DNA from: Bacteroidales bacterium UBA3743
GTDB lineage: Bacteria > Bacteroidota > Bacteroidia > Bacteroidales > Paludibacteraceae
DNA length: 64,000 nt
Assembly: GCA_002371265.1 (NCBI GenBank)
Contig: DFGT01000006.1
Span: 111,408-175,407, forward strand
Direction of reading: 5' to 3'
Part shown: positions 46,836 to 55,007 of the stretch, one piece after another
How the letters are laid out: each line of letters starts with the position of its first letter
Position numbering within the stretch: position 1 is the stretch's first letter
The notes under the pieces: model-generated
Told to the model about the DNA's origin: nothing
What the model saw: only the letters and a program-made list of their open reading frames with translations
The model's database searches: none
Position numbers and translations under genes: made by a program

Positions 46836-47762
46836 ATGAATAACAACGATAGAGGACAAAGTTTGATTAACAAGTATGTTTGGGTGATAGAAACTATTTA
46901 TCGCAGACATAAGATATCATACAAGGATCTGAATGAGTTATGGGTCAGAGACAGAGATATCAGCAGAGGTTTGGATCTTCCCAAACGGACATTCGACAAT
47001 TGGCGTTTGGTCATAGCGGACATGTTTGGCATCGATATCTCCAATGAAAATTCAGGCAGCTATCGTTATTATATCGAGAATGAGGAAGACATAAACGAGA
47101 ATGGAATAAGGTCGTGGCTCTACAATACCTTCTCCGTCAGCAATGCGTTGGCAAACAGTCAGAGTATAAAAGATCGCATTCTGTTGGAATATGTACCGTC
47201 GGGACAGGAATATCTGCATCCTATCATCACAGCCATGAAGGAGAACCGTGTGCTCAATATGACGTATCAAAGCTATTGGAAGGAGAAGGAAAGCAATTTT
47301 GATGTCATGCCATATTGTGTGAAACTGTTCCATCAAAGATGGTATATGGTGGCAAGAAGCGTTTATTTTCAAGACAATGGCCCCAAAATATATTCATTGG
47401 ACCGCATTAAAAATCTTAACATGAAAGAAGAGACATTTATAATGCCTAAAGATTGGGATGCGGAGGAATATTTCAACGGATGTTTTGGAATCATAGCCGA
47501 CCAGAGTGTAGAGAAGCAGATTGTCAAGCTGAAGGCGACGGCAAGTCAAGCCAAATATATCCGTGATCTGAAGATACATGAGTCGCAGAAAGAGATTGAG
47601 CGCAATGAAGAGTACAGCATCTTCACATTCAATATTCGGCCTCAGTTTGATTTCCAGCAGGAGATACTTCGGATTGGAGAGAATATAGAAGTGCTAGAGC
47701 CTAAGTGGCTTCGAGATGAGATAGCCGGAAAGATAAAAAGGATGTGGGAGAGATATGTCTAA
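46836..47762 (+). CDS. WYL-domain transcriptional regulator
   Basis: 308 residues from the ATG at 46836. N-terminal winged-helix-like part (about 10-75, SYKDLNELWVRDRDISRGLDLPKRTFDNWR), then a WYL domain (about 130-225; VLNMTYQSYW, VMPYCVKLFHQRWYMVARSV, RIKNLNM) and the C-terminal WCX extension. WYL proteins sense nucleic acid or nucleotide ligands and often control phage-defence genes. The GmrSD-like gene lies 650 bp downstream on the same strand. Confidence 0.88.
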   Translation: MNNNDRGQSLINKYVWVIETIYRRHKISYKDLNELWVRDRDISRGLDLPKRTFDNWRLVIADMFGIDISNENSGSYRYYIENEEDINENGIRSWLYNTFSVSNALANSQSIKDRILLEYVPSGQEYLHPIITAMKENRVLNMTYQSYWKEKESNFDVMPYCVKLFHQRWYMVARSVYFQDNGPKIYSLDRIKNLNMKEETFIMPKDWDAEEYFNGCFGIIADQSVEKQIVKLKATASQAKYIRDLKIHESQKEIERNEEYSIFTFNIRPQFDFQQEILRIGENIEVLEPKWLRDEIAGKIKRMWERYV

Positions 47763-48015
47763 TTACATGAAATGGATGTAGTGTAAAAAGATTCCAGAAA
47801 ATGTGCGATTTTTGGCGGAAATATCGTGCTTTGTGTTGTGAAAATTGGTTGTTTTGGATATATTTGGTGGAAATATATAGTTGTATTAATCATAGAACTA
47901 ACTTTACAATAAAACTAGTATTAACCAGTTGTCAAAAAATGGGGAGTACTATATTATTTTTGATAAATTTGGAAGGAATATATAATGTCTGCTAAAGGAG
48001 CAGACGTAAAATTTA
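47763..48015 (+). other. Gene-free AT-rich spacer with a small hairpin
   Basis: No coding frame worth naming. A 7-bp stem GTCTGCT / AGCAGAC (47987-48005) ends 10 bp before the next ATG and could cover its translation start. Otherwise only A/T-rich DNA. Confidence 0.4.
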
Positions 48016-48327
48016 ATGATTATGATCGCAGATGTGATTTATAGAAACAAAATGTACTATGTTCTGAATGAACAAGGAAAAGAAATCTCTCACAACTGGG
48101 AAAGCTCACTGGGAGAGCTGATGGGTTTTAGTGGAACATTTATTGTGTTTAGAAGAAACAAGATGTATTACACAATGGATGATAGACTGAAAGAAATTGC
48201 CCACAATTGGGAATCATCCCTTGGGGAGTTCCGCAATGTAGCAGGAAACTCTGTCAACTTCCGTCGCAACAAGATGATTTACACATATGACAATAGATTG
48301 AAAGAAATTAGTCATCGTTGGGAATAG
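48016..48327 (+). CDS. Small protein made of three 37-residue repeats
   Basis: 103 residues, almost wholly three units. Each has RNKMYY then a turn and LKEI(S/A)HNWESSLGE: units at about residues 7-43, 44-80 and 81-103, the last one cut short after HRWE. The repeats look like small beta-blades of the WG-repeat kind. There is no signal peptide or membrane helix. It lies between the WYL regulator and the GmrSD-like gene. Function unknown. Confidence 0.7.
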   Translation: MIMIADVIYRNKMYYVLNEQGKEISHNWESSLGELMGFSGTFIVFRRNKMYYTMDDRLKEIAHNWESSLGEFRNVAGNSVNFRRNKMIYTYDNRLKEISHRWE

Positions 48328-48407
48328 GAAATTGACAAGTAACAAAGAGACTGTACGAAAAGGCAGCTTCTTTCTAATCGAACAATAACTTTAAATATAA
48401 CGACAAA

Positions 48408-50141
48408 ATGGAATCACTAACAATTCAAAAACTCTTTGACGCTAAAAATCGTCAATTTGAAATCCCCGCCTATCAACGCTCTTACAGCTGGGGCAAAACA
48501 CAAATAGAGCAATTTATAGATGACTTAAGAAATGCTTCTTCGCAATACTATTTAGGGCATTTCCTTTTTGAATCCTCGTCTGATAATACACTGTTGATAA
48601 TTGACGGCCAACAACGCCTGACGACTTGCGTTATTTTTTTCAGTTCGGTTAAAAATGAATTGAATAATCGGAAACAAAACGGAGAAACCGTAAGCATAGA
48701 CTTAGATGACATTGCCGACTATTACATTCGTGATATTCGCAAAGGAACACAAAAGTTCAAAACGGTAGAATATGACAATAATTTCTTTGTTAACGAAGTC
48801 ATAGACCGTACTGACCGCTCTCAATATCCTGCGACACGTTCACAAGAAAAAATCCGCAAGGCAAAAGAAATGTTTGAGGGCGAACTGGAACAGACGGAAA
48901 CTCTTGAAATAGAACGCTGGTATAATCTCGTAGAAAACGCAACCATAACTCAGTATGTAGTGTCAAACAAGGCCGAAGCTGCACAGATTTTCGCATTCCA
49001 AAACGACAGAGGAAAGGCTTTGTCAAAATTGGAGATACTGAAATCGTATTTCATGCTTCAAATTTATCTCAGTTCGGCAGATAAGGATTTGATAAACGAG
49101 AACATAAAATATCTTGAAAACGAATTTTCAACCATCTATCAAAGAATCGTCAATGTCGACGAGAAGGAGGACGACGTAATCAACTACTATTGGCGTGCAG
49201 TTAGCGGGAAAGGATTCGGTAGCAATGAAATCATCGAAGGTGTAAAATCGGCTTTATATGAGCAAGATAATAAAATAGAATGGATAAAGAATTTTGTTTC
49301 TGGTATTGCAAGTGCCTTTGAAACTGTTTATAAAGTTAAGAATAGCACATATGGTTATATTCGCGATTTGTTCTATTTGAACAATATGGCATTGTCTTAT
49401 CCATTCTTTATAAAAGCCGATAGAGCCAATGTAACAGAAGAAACATTCAACCGTTTAACGCGATTCCTTGAAAATATTACGTTTCGCAGTCTAATTCGTG
49501 GAGGACGTGCTGGTGTTGAAACTAGATTAGATTGTGTTTTAAGGAATATGGACTTAACCGATGATGCCAAGATTGATGAGAGTATCGATTGGATGATCGA
49601 TCGTATCCGAACAGATTGGTGGTGGGGGTATTGGAGCGACAATGAAATGATGCGTATTGTAAATAGTGGTTGGTTCTATCAAAATCGTGTAGATAACTAT
49701 TTGTTGTGGAAATACGAAATGTATCTGTGTAACGACAATCATCCAATGCCACATAAGGTAACTTTCGATGAGTTGATTCGCAACGAAAGTATTGAACACA
49801 TTGCGCCGCAAACACCAACAAATGGTGATCCTATTGCCAATGGTTATGGTGTCTACGAAGACATGGAAACGCCAGAAAACGGTATTGCTTCGGGAGCGTT
49901 GTTGAATTGTGTAGGCAATTTGATGCTTATTTCTCAAAGTCACAATAGTTCTATTGGCAATAAGCCTTTTACCGAAAAATTGGCATCTTACGGGAAAGAC
50001 AATCTTTTGAATCAGCAGAAAGAAATCATTGAATTTGTCAGCGACAAAGAAAATCCGATTTGGGATAAAACAGCTATAGAAAAACGCCACGAAAAAATTA
50101 AAAATGCTGTGAAAGATATATGGGATTTGAATAAAATTTAG
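48408..50141 (+). CDS. GmrSD-like type IV restriction protein (DUF262 + HNH)
   Basis: 577 residues. N-terminal DUF262: IPAYQRSYSW (19-28) and the nucleotide-hydrolysis motif IDGQQRLTT (65-73). C-terminal DUF1524 HNH nuclease: IEHIAPQTPTNGDP near 461, then NCVGNLMLISQSHNSSIGNKPF. This is the single-chain form of GmrS-GmrD, enzymes that cut modified (for example glucosylated hydroxymethylcytosine) phage DNA using NTP. Both active sites look intact. A WYL regulator is close upstream. Confidence 0.88.
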   Translation: MESLTIQKLFDAKNRQFEIPAYQRSYSWGKTQIEQFIDDLRNASSQYYLGHFLFESSSDNTLLIIDGQQRLTTCVIFFSSVKNELNNRKQNGETVSIDLDDIADYYIRDIRKGTQKFKTVEYDNNFFVNEVIDRTDRSQYPATRSQEKIRKAKEMFEGELEQTETLEIERWYNLVENATITQYVVSNKAEAAQIFAFQNDRGKALSKLEILKSYFMLQIYLSSADKDLINENIKYLENEFSTIYQRIVNVDEKEDDVINYYWRAVSGKGFGSNEIIEGVKSALYEQDNKIEWIKNFVSGIASAFETVYKVKNSTYGYIRDLFYLNNMALSYPFFIKADRANVTEETFNRLTRFLENITFRSLIRGGRAGVETRLDCVLRNMDLTDDAKIDESIDWMIDRIRTDWWWGYWSDNEMMRIVNSGWFYQNRVDNYLLWKYEMYLCNDNHPMPHKVTFDELIRNESIEHIAPQTPTNGDPIANGYGVYEDMETPENGIASGALLNCVGNLMLISQSHNSSIGNKPFTEKLASYGKDNLLNQQKEIIEFVSDKENPIWDKTAIEKRHEKIKNAVKDIWDLNKI

Positions 50142-50163
50142 TCTCACAACTATGATTGATTAG

Positions 50164-50355
50164 TCCTTTCAAGACATTATATATCCAGACGAAGGAAGTG
50201 GACAATATTGTGATTATCAACTTGAAGGCTATAAAGGTTCTATGCATCTATTCCCTTTCAAAGTGCCTCAAGACTCAGAAGATTATAGCAATTTTGTTGA
50301 GTTGATTGAAGAAGAAAAAATATTAAAGATAAAGTTAGTGAAAAAAAGCGAATAG
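50164..50355 (+). pseudogene. Gene remnant without start codon
   Basis: An open frame of 63 codons, with normal protein composition (DIIYPDEGSGQYCDYQLEGY, then DSEDYSNFVELIEEEKILKI), follows a stop at 50161-50163 and has no usable start at its head. It ends at TAG 50353-50355, just before the phospholipase-D fragment. It reads like the C-terminal end of a lost gene. No family recognised. Confidence 0.55.
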
Positions 50356-50358
50356 CCC

Positions 50359-50472
50359 ATGCTCCCCCTTCATCTCCAACTCTTCCCACTACATCGAAGT
50401 GCTTTCTCGAATTCAATCTGTGAAGCAAACTCTTTGGATTGGCACAGCTGACATCAAAGACCTCTATGTGGT
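50359..50472 (+). pseudogene. Truncated copy of the phospholipase-D-like gene start
   Basis: About 113 bp match the first 38 codons of the intact gene at 51937 at roughly 88 percent identity, including the ATG and the TLWIGTADIKDLYV segment. One extra C after the second codon breaks the frame, and the match stops abruptly at 50472 where the 33-bp-period repeats begin. It is thus a remnant of a second, diverged copy, cut where the ATPase cassette starts. Confidence 0.82.
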
Positions 50473-50560
50473 GGAAAGTCGCCCGAAAAAATGTGATGGT
50501 ATGGTGAAAAGTCGCCCGAAAAAGTGTGGGGATGTAGTGAAAAGTCGCCCGAAAAAGTGT
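50471..50560 (+). repeat. Three 24-bp repeats at 33-bp period before the ATPase gene
   Basis: Cores GTGRAAAGTCGCCCGAAAAA plus RTGT at 50471-50494, 50504-50527 and 50537-50560, separated by 9-bp variable spacers. The last core ends 30 bp before the ATPase ATG. The period is a multiple of 11 and of 3. Regulatory DNA or an insertion end are both possible. Only three copies, so not a CRISPR array. Confidence 0.85.
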
Positions 50561-50590
50561 ATATTTGCATTGTGAAATGACTGTAATCGC

Positions 50591-51913
50591 ATGTATAAGA
50601 GAAAGATAGATAGTTTGTTTTCGCAATGGAAAAAAACACCGGGAAGGAATCCATTGGTTATTAAGGGGTGTCGTCAGTGTGGAAAGACGAGCTCGGTGCT
50701 GTCGTTTGCCCGTAAAAACTATAAGAATGTAGTCTACATTGACTTCCATGAGCAGAAGGATTTGTGCGAGTTGTTCGATGGTTCTTTGCAGGTTGATTAT
50801 TTAACAGTTGCTATTTCAGCCGCTGTTCCGTCAGCTCGTTTTGAAGCGGGGAAGACTTGTCTGGTGTTGGACGAAATACAAGACTGTCCGCAGGCACGAG
50901 CTTCATTGAAGTTTTTCAAATTGGATGGCAGGTACGACGTTATATGTACTGGTTCTTTGCTTGGCGTGAGCGGTTACAGGTCATCGGATGCTGAAACGTC
51001 AATTCCAGTCGGGTTCGAGACGATTGTGGACATGTATCCTATGGATTTTGAAGAGTGGCTTTGGGCGAATGGTTTGCAGGATCCTGTCTTTGACTTGTTG
51101 AAAAAGATGTTGGCTGAGGAGACACCTGTTCCGCAGGCAATCCACAATCGGATGCGGCAGTTATTGTTGGAGTATATTGTGGTTGGTGGAATGCCTGCGG
51201 CTGTCCGCACATTTCTAAACACTCATGACATTAATCAAGTCATTGAGGTTCAGCGTAGTATCGTTGACGAGTATAAGTCTGACATGGTGAAGTATGCCAC
51301 CCCTGGTGATAAAAACAGGATTCGTGAATGTTTTGAGTCGATCCCTCGTCAGTTGAGCAAGGATAATAAGAAGTTCTCGTTTGCCACGGTGCGGAAAGGG
51401 GGACGAAGCAAAGAATATATTGGTAGCCTGCAATGGATTGAGGATGCGGGAATTATCCAACGTTGTTATAACCTGACGACAACAGAATTGCCGTTGAGTG
51501 GCAATGTGTTGCATGACTCGTTCAAGGTGTATATGACCGACACTGGCTTGTTCGTCAGCATGTTGGATCCAGGAACCCAATCTGATATTTTACGAGGAAA
51601 TCTACTCAGCTATAAAGGAGCTATTTACGAGAATGTGATGGCTGATTTTCTCTGCAAGATGGGGCGTAAATTATATTATTACCAAAAAACAGACGGAATA
51701 GAAATCGATTTTGTGATTCGTTACAAAGGTAAATGTGTGCCTTTAGAGTGCAAGGCTCGTACTGGTAATGCGAAGTCTATGTCCACACTGCTGAAGCATC
51801 CAGAAAAATACCATGTGTATGACGCTTTGAAATTAGGTGATTATAATGTTGGACGGGAGGGCGCATTGTTGACCTTGCCGTTTTATATGGGATTCCTTTT
51901 GACGGAGTTGTGA
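50591..51913 (+). CDS. AAA ATPase with DUF4143 C-terminus
   Basis: 440 residues. AAA_14 domain: Walker A GCRQCGKT (26-33) and Walker B LVLDEIQD (91-98). C-terminal DUF4143 (about 200-400) ends with a nuclease-like YYYQKTDGIEIDFVIRYKGKCVPLECKA, where D-x-EC-K resembles a PD-(D/E)xK core. Such proteins are common, often many per genome in Bacteroidales; their role is unknown. The stop is 23 bp from the ATG of the phospholipase-D-like gene. Flanked by two copies of that gene's start. Confidence 0.88.
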   Translation: MYKRKIDSLFSQWKKTPGRNPLVIKGCRQCGKTSSVLSFARKNYKNVVYIDFHEQKDLCELFDGSLQVDYLTVAISAAVPSARFEAGKTCLVLDEIQDCPQARASLKFFKLDGRYDVICTGSLLGVSGYRSSDAETSIPVGFETIVDMYPMDFEEWLWANGLQDPVFDLLKKMLAEETPVPQAIHNRMRQLLLEYIVVGGMPAAVRTFLNTHDINQVIEVQRSIVDEYKSDMVKYATPGDKNRIRECFESIPRQLSKDNKKFSFATVRKGGRSKEYIGSLQWIEDAGIIQRCYNLTTTELPLSGNVLHDSFKVYMTDTGLFVSMLDPGTQSDILRGNLLSYKGAIYENVMADFLCKMGRKLYYYQKTDGIEIDFVIRYKGKCVPLECKARTGNAKSMSTLLKHPEKYHVYDALKLGDYNVGREGALLTLPFYMGFLLTEL

Positions 51914-51936
51914 TTGACGTAAAAAACAGTAGCCAT

Positions 51937-52449
51937 ATGCTCACCTTCATCTCCAACTCTTCCCACTACACCGAAGTGCTATCACGGGTGAAATCTGTGA
52001 AGCACACGCTGTGGATTGGCACTGCTGACATCAAAGACCTTTATGTGGAGATGGGCAAAGAGAAAAAGCCGTTTCTGGCTCTCGTCGCCCAGCTCATCCA
52101 ACGTGGTGTGGAGGTGCGTCTGATCCATGCTAAGGAGCCTGGTCCGAATTTCCGTGAGGATTTCGATAAGTATCATGTGCTCTTTGATGGTTTGGAACGT
52201 GTGCTTTGCCCTCGGGTCCATTTCAAGATCATTGTCTTTGACTGTCAAGTGGCATATATCGGTAGTGCGAACCTGACGGGTGCGGGAATAGGGATGAAAG
52301 CAGAGTCCACACGTAATTTTGAGGCTGGCATCCTGACTGATATCCCTGAGATCGTAGAACAGGCTATGAACCAGTTTGATGAGGTGTGGATGGGAAAACA
52401 CTGCAAGTCATGCAAACGTAGAGAGTTTTGCTCGGATCCAATCGTTTGA
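51937..52449 (+). CDS. Phospholipase-D-like protein with C-terminal Cys cluster
   Basis: 170 residues from the ATG at 51937; an overlapping GTG at 51910 is possible, but the conserved copy at 50359 starts at the same ATG. One HKD motif: His95, Lys97, Asp102 and GSAN (109-112). A single HKD motif implies a dimer, as in Nuc-type endonucleases. The tail carries Cys156, 159 and 165 (HCKSCKRREFC), a possible zinc knuckle. A nuclease is as likely as a lipase. Confidence 0.85.
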   Translation: MLTFISNSSHYTEVLSRVKSVKHTLWIGTADIKDLYVEMGKEKKPFLALVAQLIQRGVEVRLIHAKEPGPNFREDFDKYHVLFDGLERVLCPRVHFKIIVFDCQVAYIGSANLTGAGIGMKAESTRNFEAGILTDIPEIVEQAMNQFDEVWMGKHCKSCKRREFCSDPIV

Positions 52450-52484
52450 ATTCTATATAAAAAAATTATTAAGCATTTTTTTCT

Positions 52485-52520
52485 GACCTCTGCCACAAGT
52501 TGGCGGAGGTCTTCTCTTAT
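52485..52520 (+). terminator. Terminator after the phospholipase-D-like gene
   Basis: Stem GACCTCTGCC / GGCGGAGGTC (one G-T pair) with a 7-nt loop, T-rich tail on the plus strand and a T-run on the other side too. Confidence 0.8.
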
Positions 52521-52624
52521 TTTGTTCCAAGTAAAGATCATCGGTGTTGGATGTGGCAGAATCAACATTGTGAATCGTATGCAGGAAATTTGAAAAGTGG
52601 AACAAAAATTAAAAATAGGATATT

Positions 52625-54271
52625 ATGGCAACAAGAAGAAAAATGGATTTGCTCACAGCTGTAGAGCAAATCATGGATAAGGCAACGGGGACAAGACTTA
52701 GTAGTGAGTTCTATCGTAAGGCTGACAAATATATCAAATATTTGTCGGAGAGATTGGAACTTACTAAGGAGCAAAGCGTTATGATGGCACTATTTATAGA
52801 TAATAGTCACAGAGTATATATTACCATTGAAGACATCTGTAATGTTCTTTGTTGCAAGACGGCTATGTTCATCAGATATATGGCAGAGATTGATGTTCTT
52901 GAAAAACGAGAATTGGTCAGATGTTGTCGAGAACACGGTTGCTTTAAATATAGAGTGCCGAATGATGTTGTTGATGCTTTTAAGAACAACAAAAAGTATG
53001 AGCCAAAGGACTACACAGGACTTTCATGTCAGGAGTTATTCGGTCAGATTGAAGATGTTTTTGAGTTACGTGATGATCATCTATTGACTTATGATGCGAT
53101 GGTGGAGAAAATAAATCATCTTTTAGACAGCAATAGCCAGCTTCTTTATGTTCAGAAGTTAAGGAGCTATAAATTGTCTGCTGACGACGAGATTCTGCTG
53201 ATTCTCTTTTCCCATTTGTTCGTGAATAACAATGACGATAACATCAGGTTTCACGATCTTAGTTTTCTGTATGATGACAAGCACATTTGGAATTTTGTAA
53301 AGTCAGAGATGAACGGTGGTGATCATATCCTTCTTACGGAGAAAATGATAGAGTACAACAATAGTGACGGTTTCGTTGACAGGGAATCGTTTCGCATGAC
53401 TGCAAATGCTAAGCGAGAATTATTCGCAGAACTCAATCTTTCTTCTTTAAATCAAAATAAGAAACGTGGTGATGTTATCAAGTCGGAGGAAATCACGCCT
53501 AAGAACCTGTTCTACGGAGAGAAAATCAGCTCGCAGATAGCAGAACTGGGCAATCTTCTAGACGATGAACACTACAAACAGATTTGCACAAGGATGAAAG
53601 AGAAAGGCTTTCGCTGTGGTTTCTCATGTCTTTTCTATGGTGCACCAGGTACGGGAAAAACGGAAACGGTACTTCAATTGGCAAGGCAGACAAAACGGGA
53701 TATTCTTCAAGTTAATATCTCACAGATAAAAAGCATGTGGGTTGGCGAGAGCGAGAAGAATATCAAGCAGGTATTCGATAATTACCGAGCCAAAGTAAAA
53801 GAGTGTGCCATTGCTCCAATCCTGCTTTTCAACGAGGCTGATGCAATTATCGGCACACGTCAGGAAGGAGCGGAGAGGGCTGTGGATAAGATGGAGAACT
53901 CAATCCAGAATATTATTTTGCAGGAGATGGAGACTCTCGACGGAATCCTTATCGCCACTACAAATTTGGCCCAGAATATGGATAAGGCATTTGAACGTCG
54001 ATTCCTTTACAAAATCAAGTTTGAAAAGCCCACCGTCGACGCCCGTATGAACATGTGGCATGAGATGTTGCCTGTCTTGAAAGAAGAGGAGACGCGTGTC
54101 CTGGCATCAAAATATAATTTCAGTGGCGGACAAATTGAAAATATAGCCAGACACTACACCATCAGGAATATCCTGCATGGAGAGGCTGAAAACATTGTTG
54201 ATGTGCTATCTTCATATTGTGATAATGAAAGACTTGATAACAAAGAAAATTGTAGGATTGGATTCAAATGA
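52625..54271 (+). CDS. AAA ATPase with N-terminal helical domain
   Basis: 548 residues. The N-terminal 300 are helical and of no named family. The AAA core has Walker A GAPGTGKT (about 339-346), a pore-type KSMWVGESEKN, Walker B ILLFNEADAI with Asn where Asp is usual (near 402), sensor-1 ATTNLAQN and arginine-finger-like FERRFLYK. This Bacteroidota AAA type is not FtsH because no membrane helix or zinc protease domain is present. Monocistronic, with a GAGACG-type terminator. Role unknown. Confidence 0.82.
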   Translation: MATRRKMDLLTAVEQIMDKATGTRLSSEFYRKADKYIKYLSERLELTKEQSVMMALFIDNSHRVYITIEDICNVLCCKTAMFIRYMAEIDVLEKRELVRCCREHGCFKYRVPNDVVDAFKNNKKYEPKDYTGLSCQELFGQIEDVFELRDDHLLTYDAMVEKINHLLDSNSQLLYVQKLRSYKLSADDEILLILFSHLFVNNNDDNIRFHDLSFLYDDKHIWNFVKSEMNGGDHILLTEKMIEYNNSDGFVDRESFRMTANAKRELFAELNLSSLNQNKKRGDVIKSEEITPKNLFYGEKISSQIAELGNLLDDEHYKQICTRMKEKGFRCGFSCLFYGAPGTGKTETVLQLARQTKRDILQVNISQIKSMWVGESEKNIKQVFDNYRAKVKECAIAPILLFNEADAIIGTRQEGAERAVDKMENSIQNIILQEMETLDGILIATTNLAQNMDKAFERRFLYKIKFEKPTVDARMNMWHEMLPVLKEEETRVLASKYNFSGGQIENIARHYTIRNILHGEAENIVDVLSSYCDNERLDNKENCRIGFK

Positions 54272-54293
54272 TTGATGTACAATGAAATCCCTT

Positions 54294-54330
54294 GTAGAGA
54301 CGTCGTATTACGGCGTCTCTACTAATTTTT
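54294..54330 (+). terminator. Terminator after the AAA ATPase, GAGACG stem
   Basis: Stem GTAGAGACGTCG / CGGCGTCTCTAC with a 5-nt loop, then AATTTTTTCTT. Nearly the same stem as the tig terminator at 29970. Confidence 0.88.
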
Positions 54331-54343
54331 TCTTAAAAATTAT

Positions 54344-54389
54344 TTTGCATTTGTGAAAAGAATATTAACTTTGCAGTGCAAAGTACTTT
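54344..54389 (+). promoter_or_regulatory. Promoter and operator site 1 of the creD-type regulon
   Basis: TTTG (54344-54347) and TAACTTTG (54366-54373) form a promoter. The operator ACTTTGCAGTG-CAAAGTACTTT (54368-54389) contains a perfect 7-1-7 palindrome (54369-54383) and overlaps the -7 box. Its ATG (54406) is 16 bp downstream. The same 22-bp layout is found at 55334 and 56308. Confidence 0.75.
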
Positions 54390-54405
54390 TAATTATAAAA
54401 AGCAC

Positions 54406-55005
54406 ATGGAGAAAAGTGAAGCATTAAATACACTGAACGAGATTAGAGACATGATGGCGAAGTCGTCAAAAGTCCTTTCTTTGAGTGGAACATCGTCTGT
54501 TTTTGTAGGCGTTTTTGCGATTATAGCATCATACATTGCCAACTGCATACTGGAGAATGCATCGTTGGGGCAGGGTGAGAAAACGATAGCTCTATTGTCG
54601 GAAGGAGCTCTACTGCTATGCATATGCATTACCACCGTCTTCCTCTTCTCAAAGAAGAAGGCAAACAAAAACAACATGGCTTTCCGTCTCGACCAGACTA
54701 CAAAACAGATGCTCTGGCATTTTGCACTCCCTCTTATGGTGGGCGGCATTCTCTGCCTGGCTCTTGTGATGAACGCTTTCTACGGACTCACGTCGTCGAT
54801 GATGCTTATCTTCTACGGATTGGCTCTCTACAACGCGTCGTCGTACACATACTCGAATGCTAAGTTCTTGGGCTACGCAAATATAATTCTTGGCTTGATC
54901 GACTGTGCTACTGGCAATCACGCTATTCTCTTCTGGGCTCTTGGCTTCGGCGTATGTCATATCATCTACGGCATCTTCTTCTATTTCAAACATGAAAGAA
55001 ATTGA
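54406..55005 (+). CDS. Membrane protein co-transcribed with a winged-helix regulator
   Basis: 199 residues from the ATG at 54406. Six hydrophobic segments (for example SVFVGVFAIIASYIANCIL, LLLCICITTVFLFS, LMVGGILCLALVMNAFYG, ILFWALGFGVCHIIYGIFFYF). No family motif is recognised; proteins of this kind are often found next to a small transcriptional regulator and creD in Bacteroidota. The stop overlaps the next gene's region by only 2 bp distance. Operator site 1 lies just upstream. Confidence 0.72.
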   Translation: MEKSEALNTLNEIRDMMAKSSKVLSLSGTSSVFVGVFAIIASYIANCILENASLGQGEKTIALLSEGALLLCICITTVFLFSKKKANKNNMAFRLDQTTKQMLWHFALPLMVGGILCLALVMNAFYGLTSSMMLIFYGLALYNASSYTYSNAKFLGYANIILGLIDCATGNHAILFWALGFGVCHIIYGIFFYFKHERN

Positions 55006-55007
55006 TT

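Noticed and set aside
50471..50560. Short CRISPR array
   Set aside because: Three 24-bp repeats with 9-bp spacers are outside any CRISPR geometry and no cas genes are near.
50258..50749. 163-residue minus-strand frame over the gene remnants and ATPase start
   Set aside because: It crosses unrelated pieces (remnant, repeats, ATPase) and its repeated FSGDF or FRATF segments only mirror the DNA repeats.
52625..54271. FtsH protease
   Set aside because: No membrane helices and no HExxH protease domain; only the AAA core is similar.
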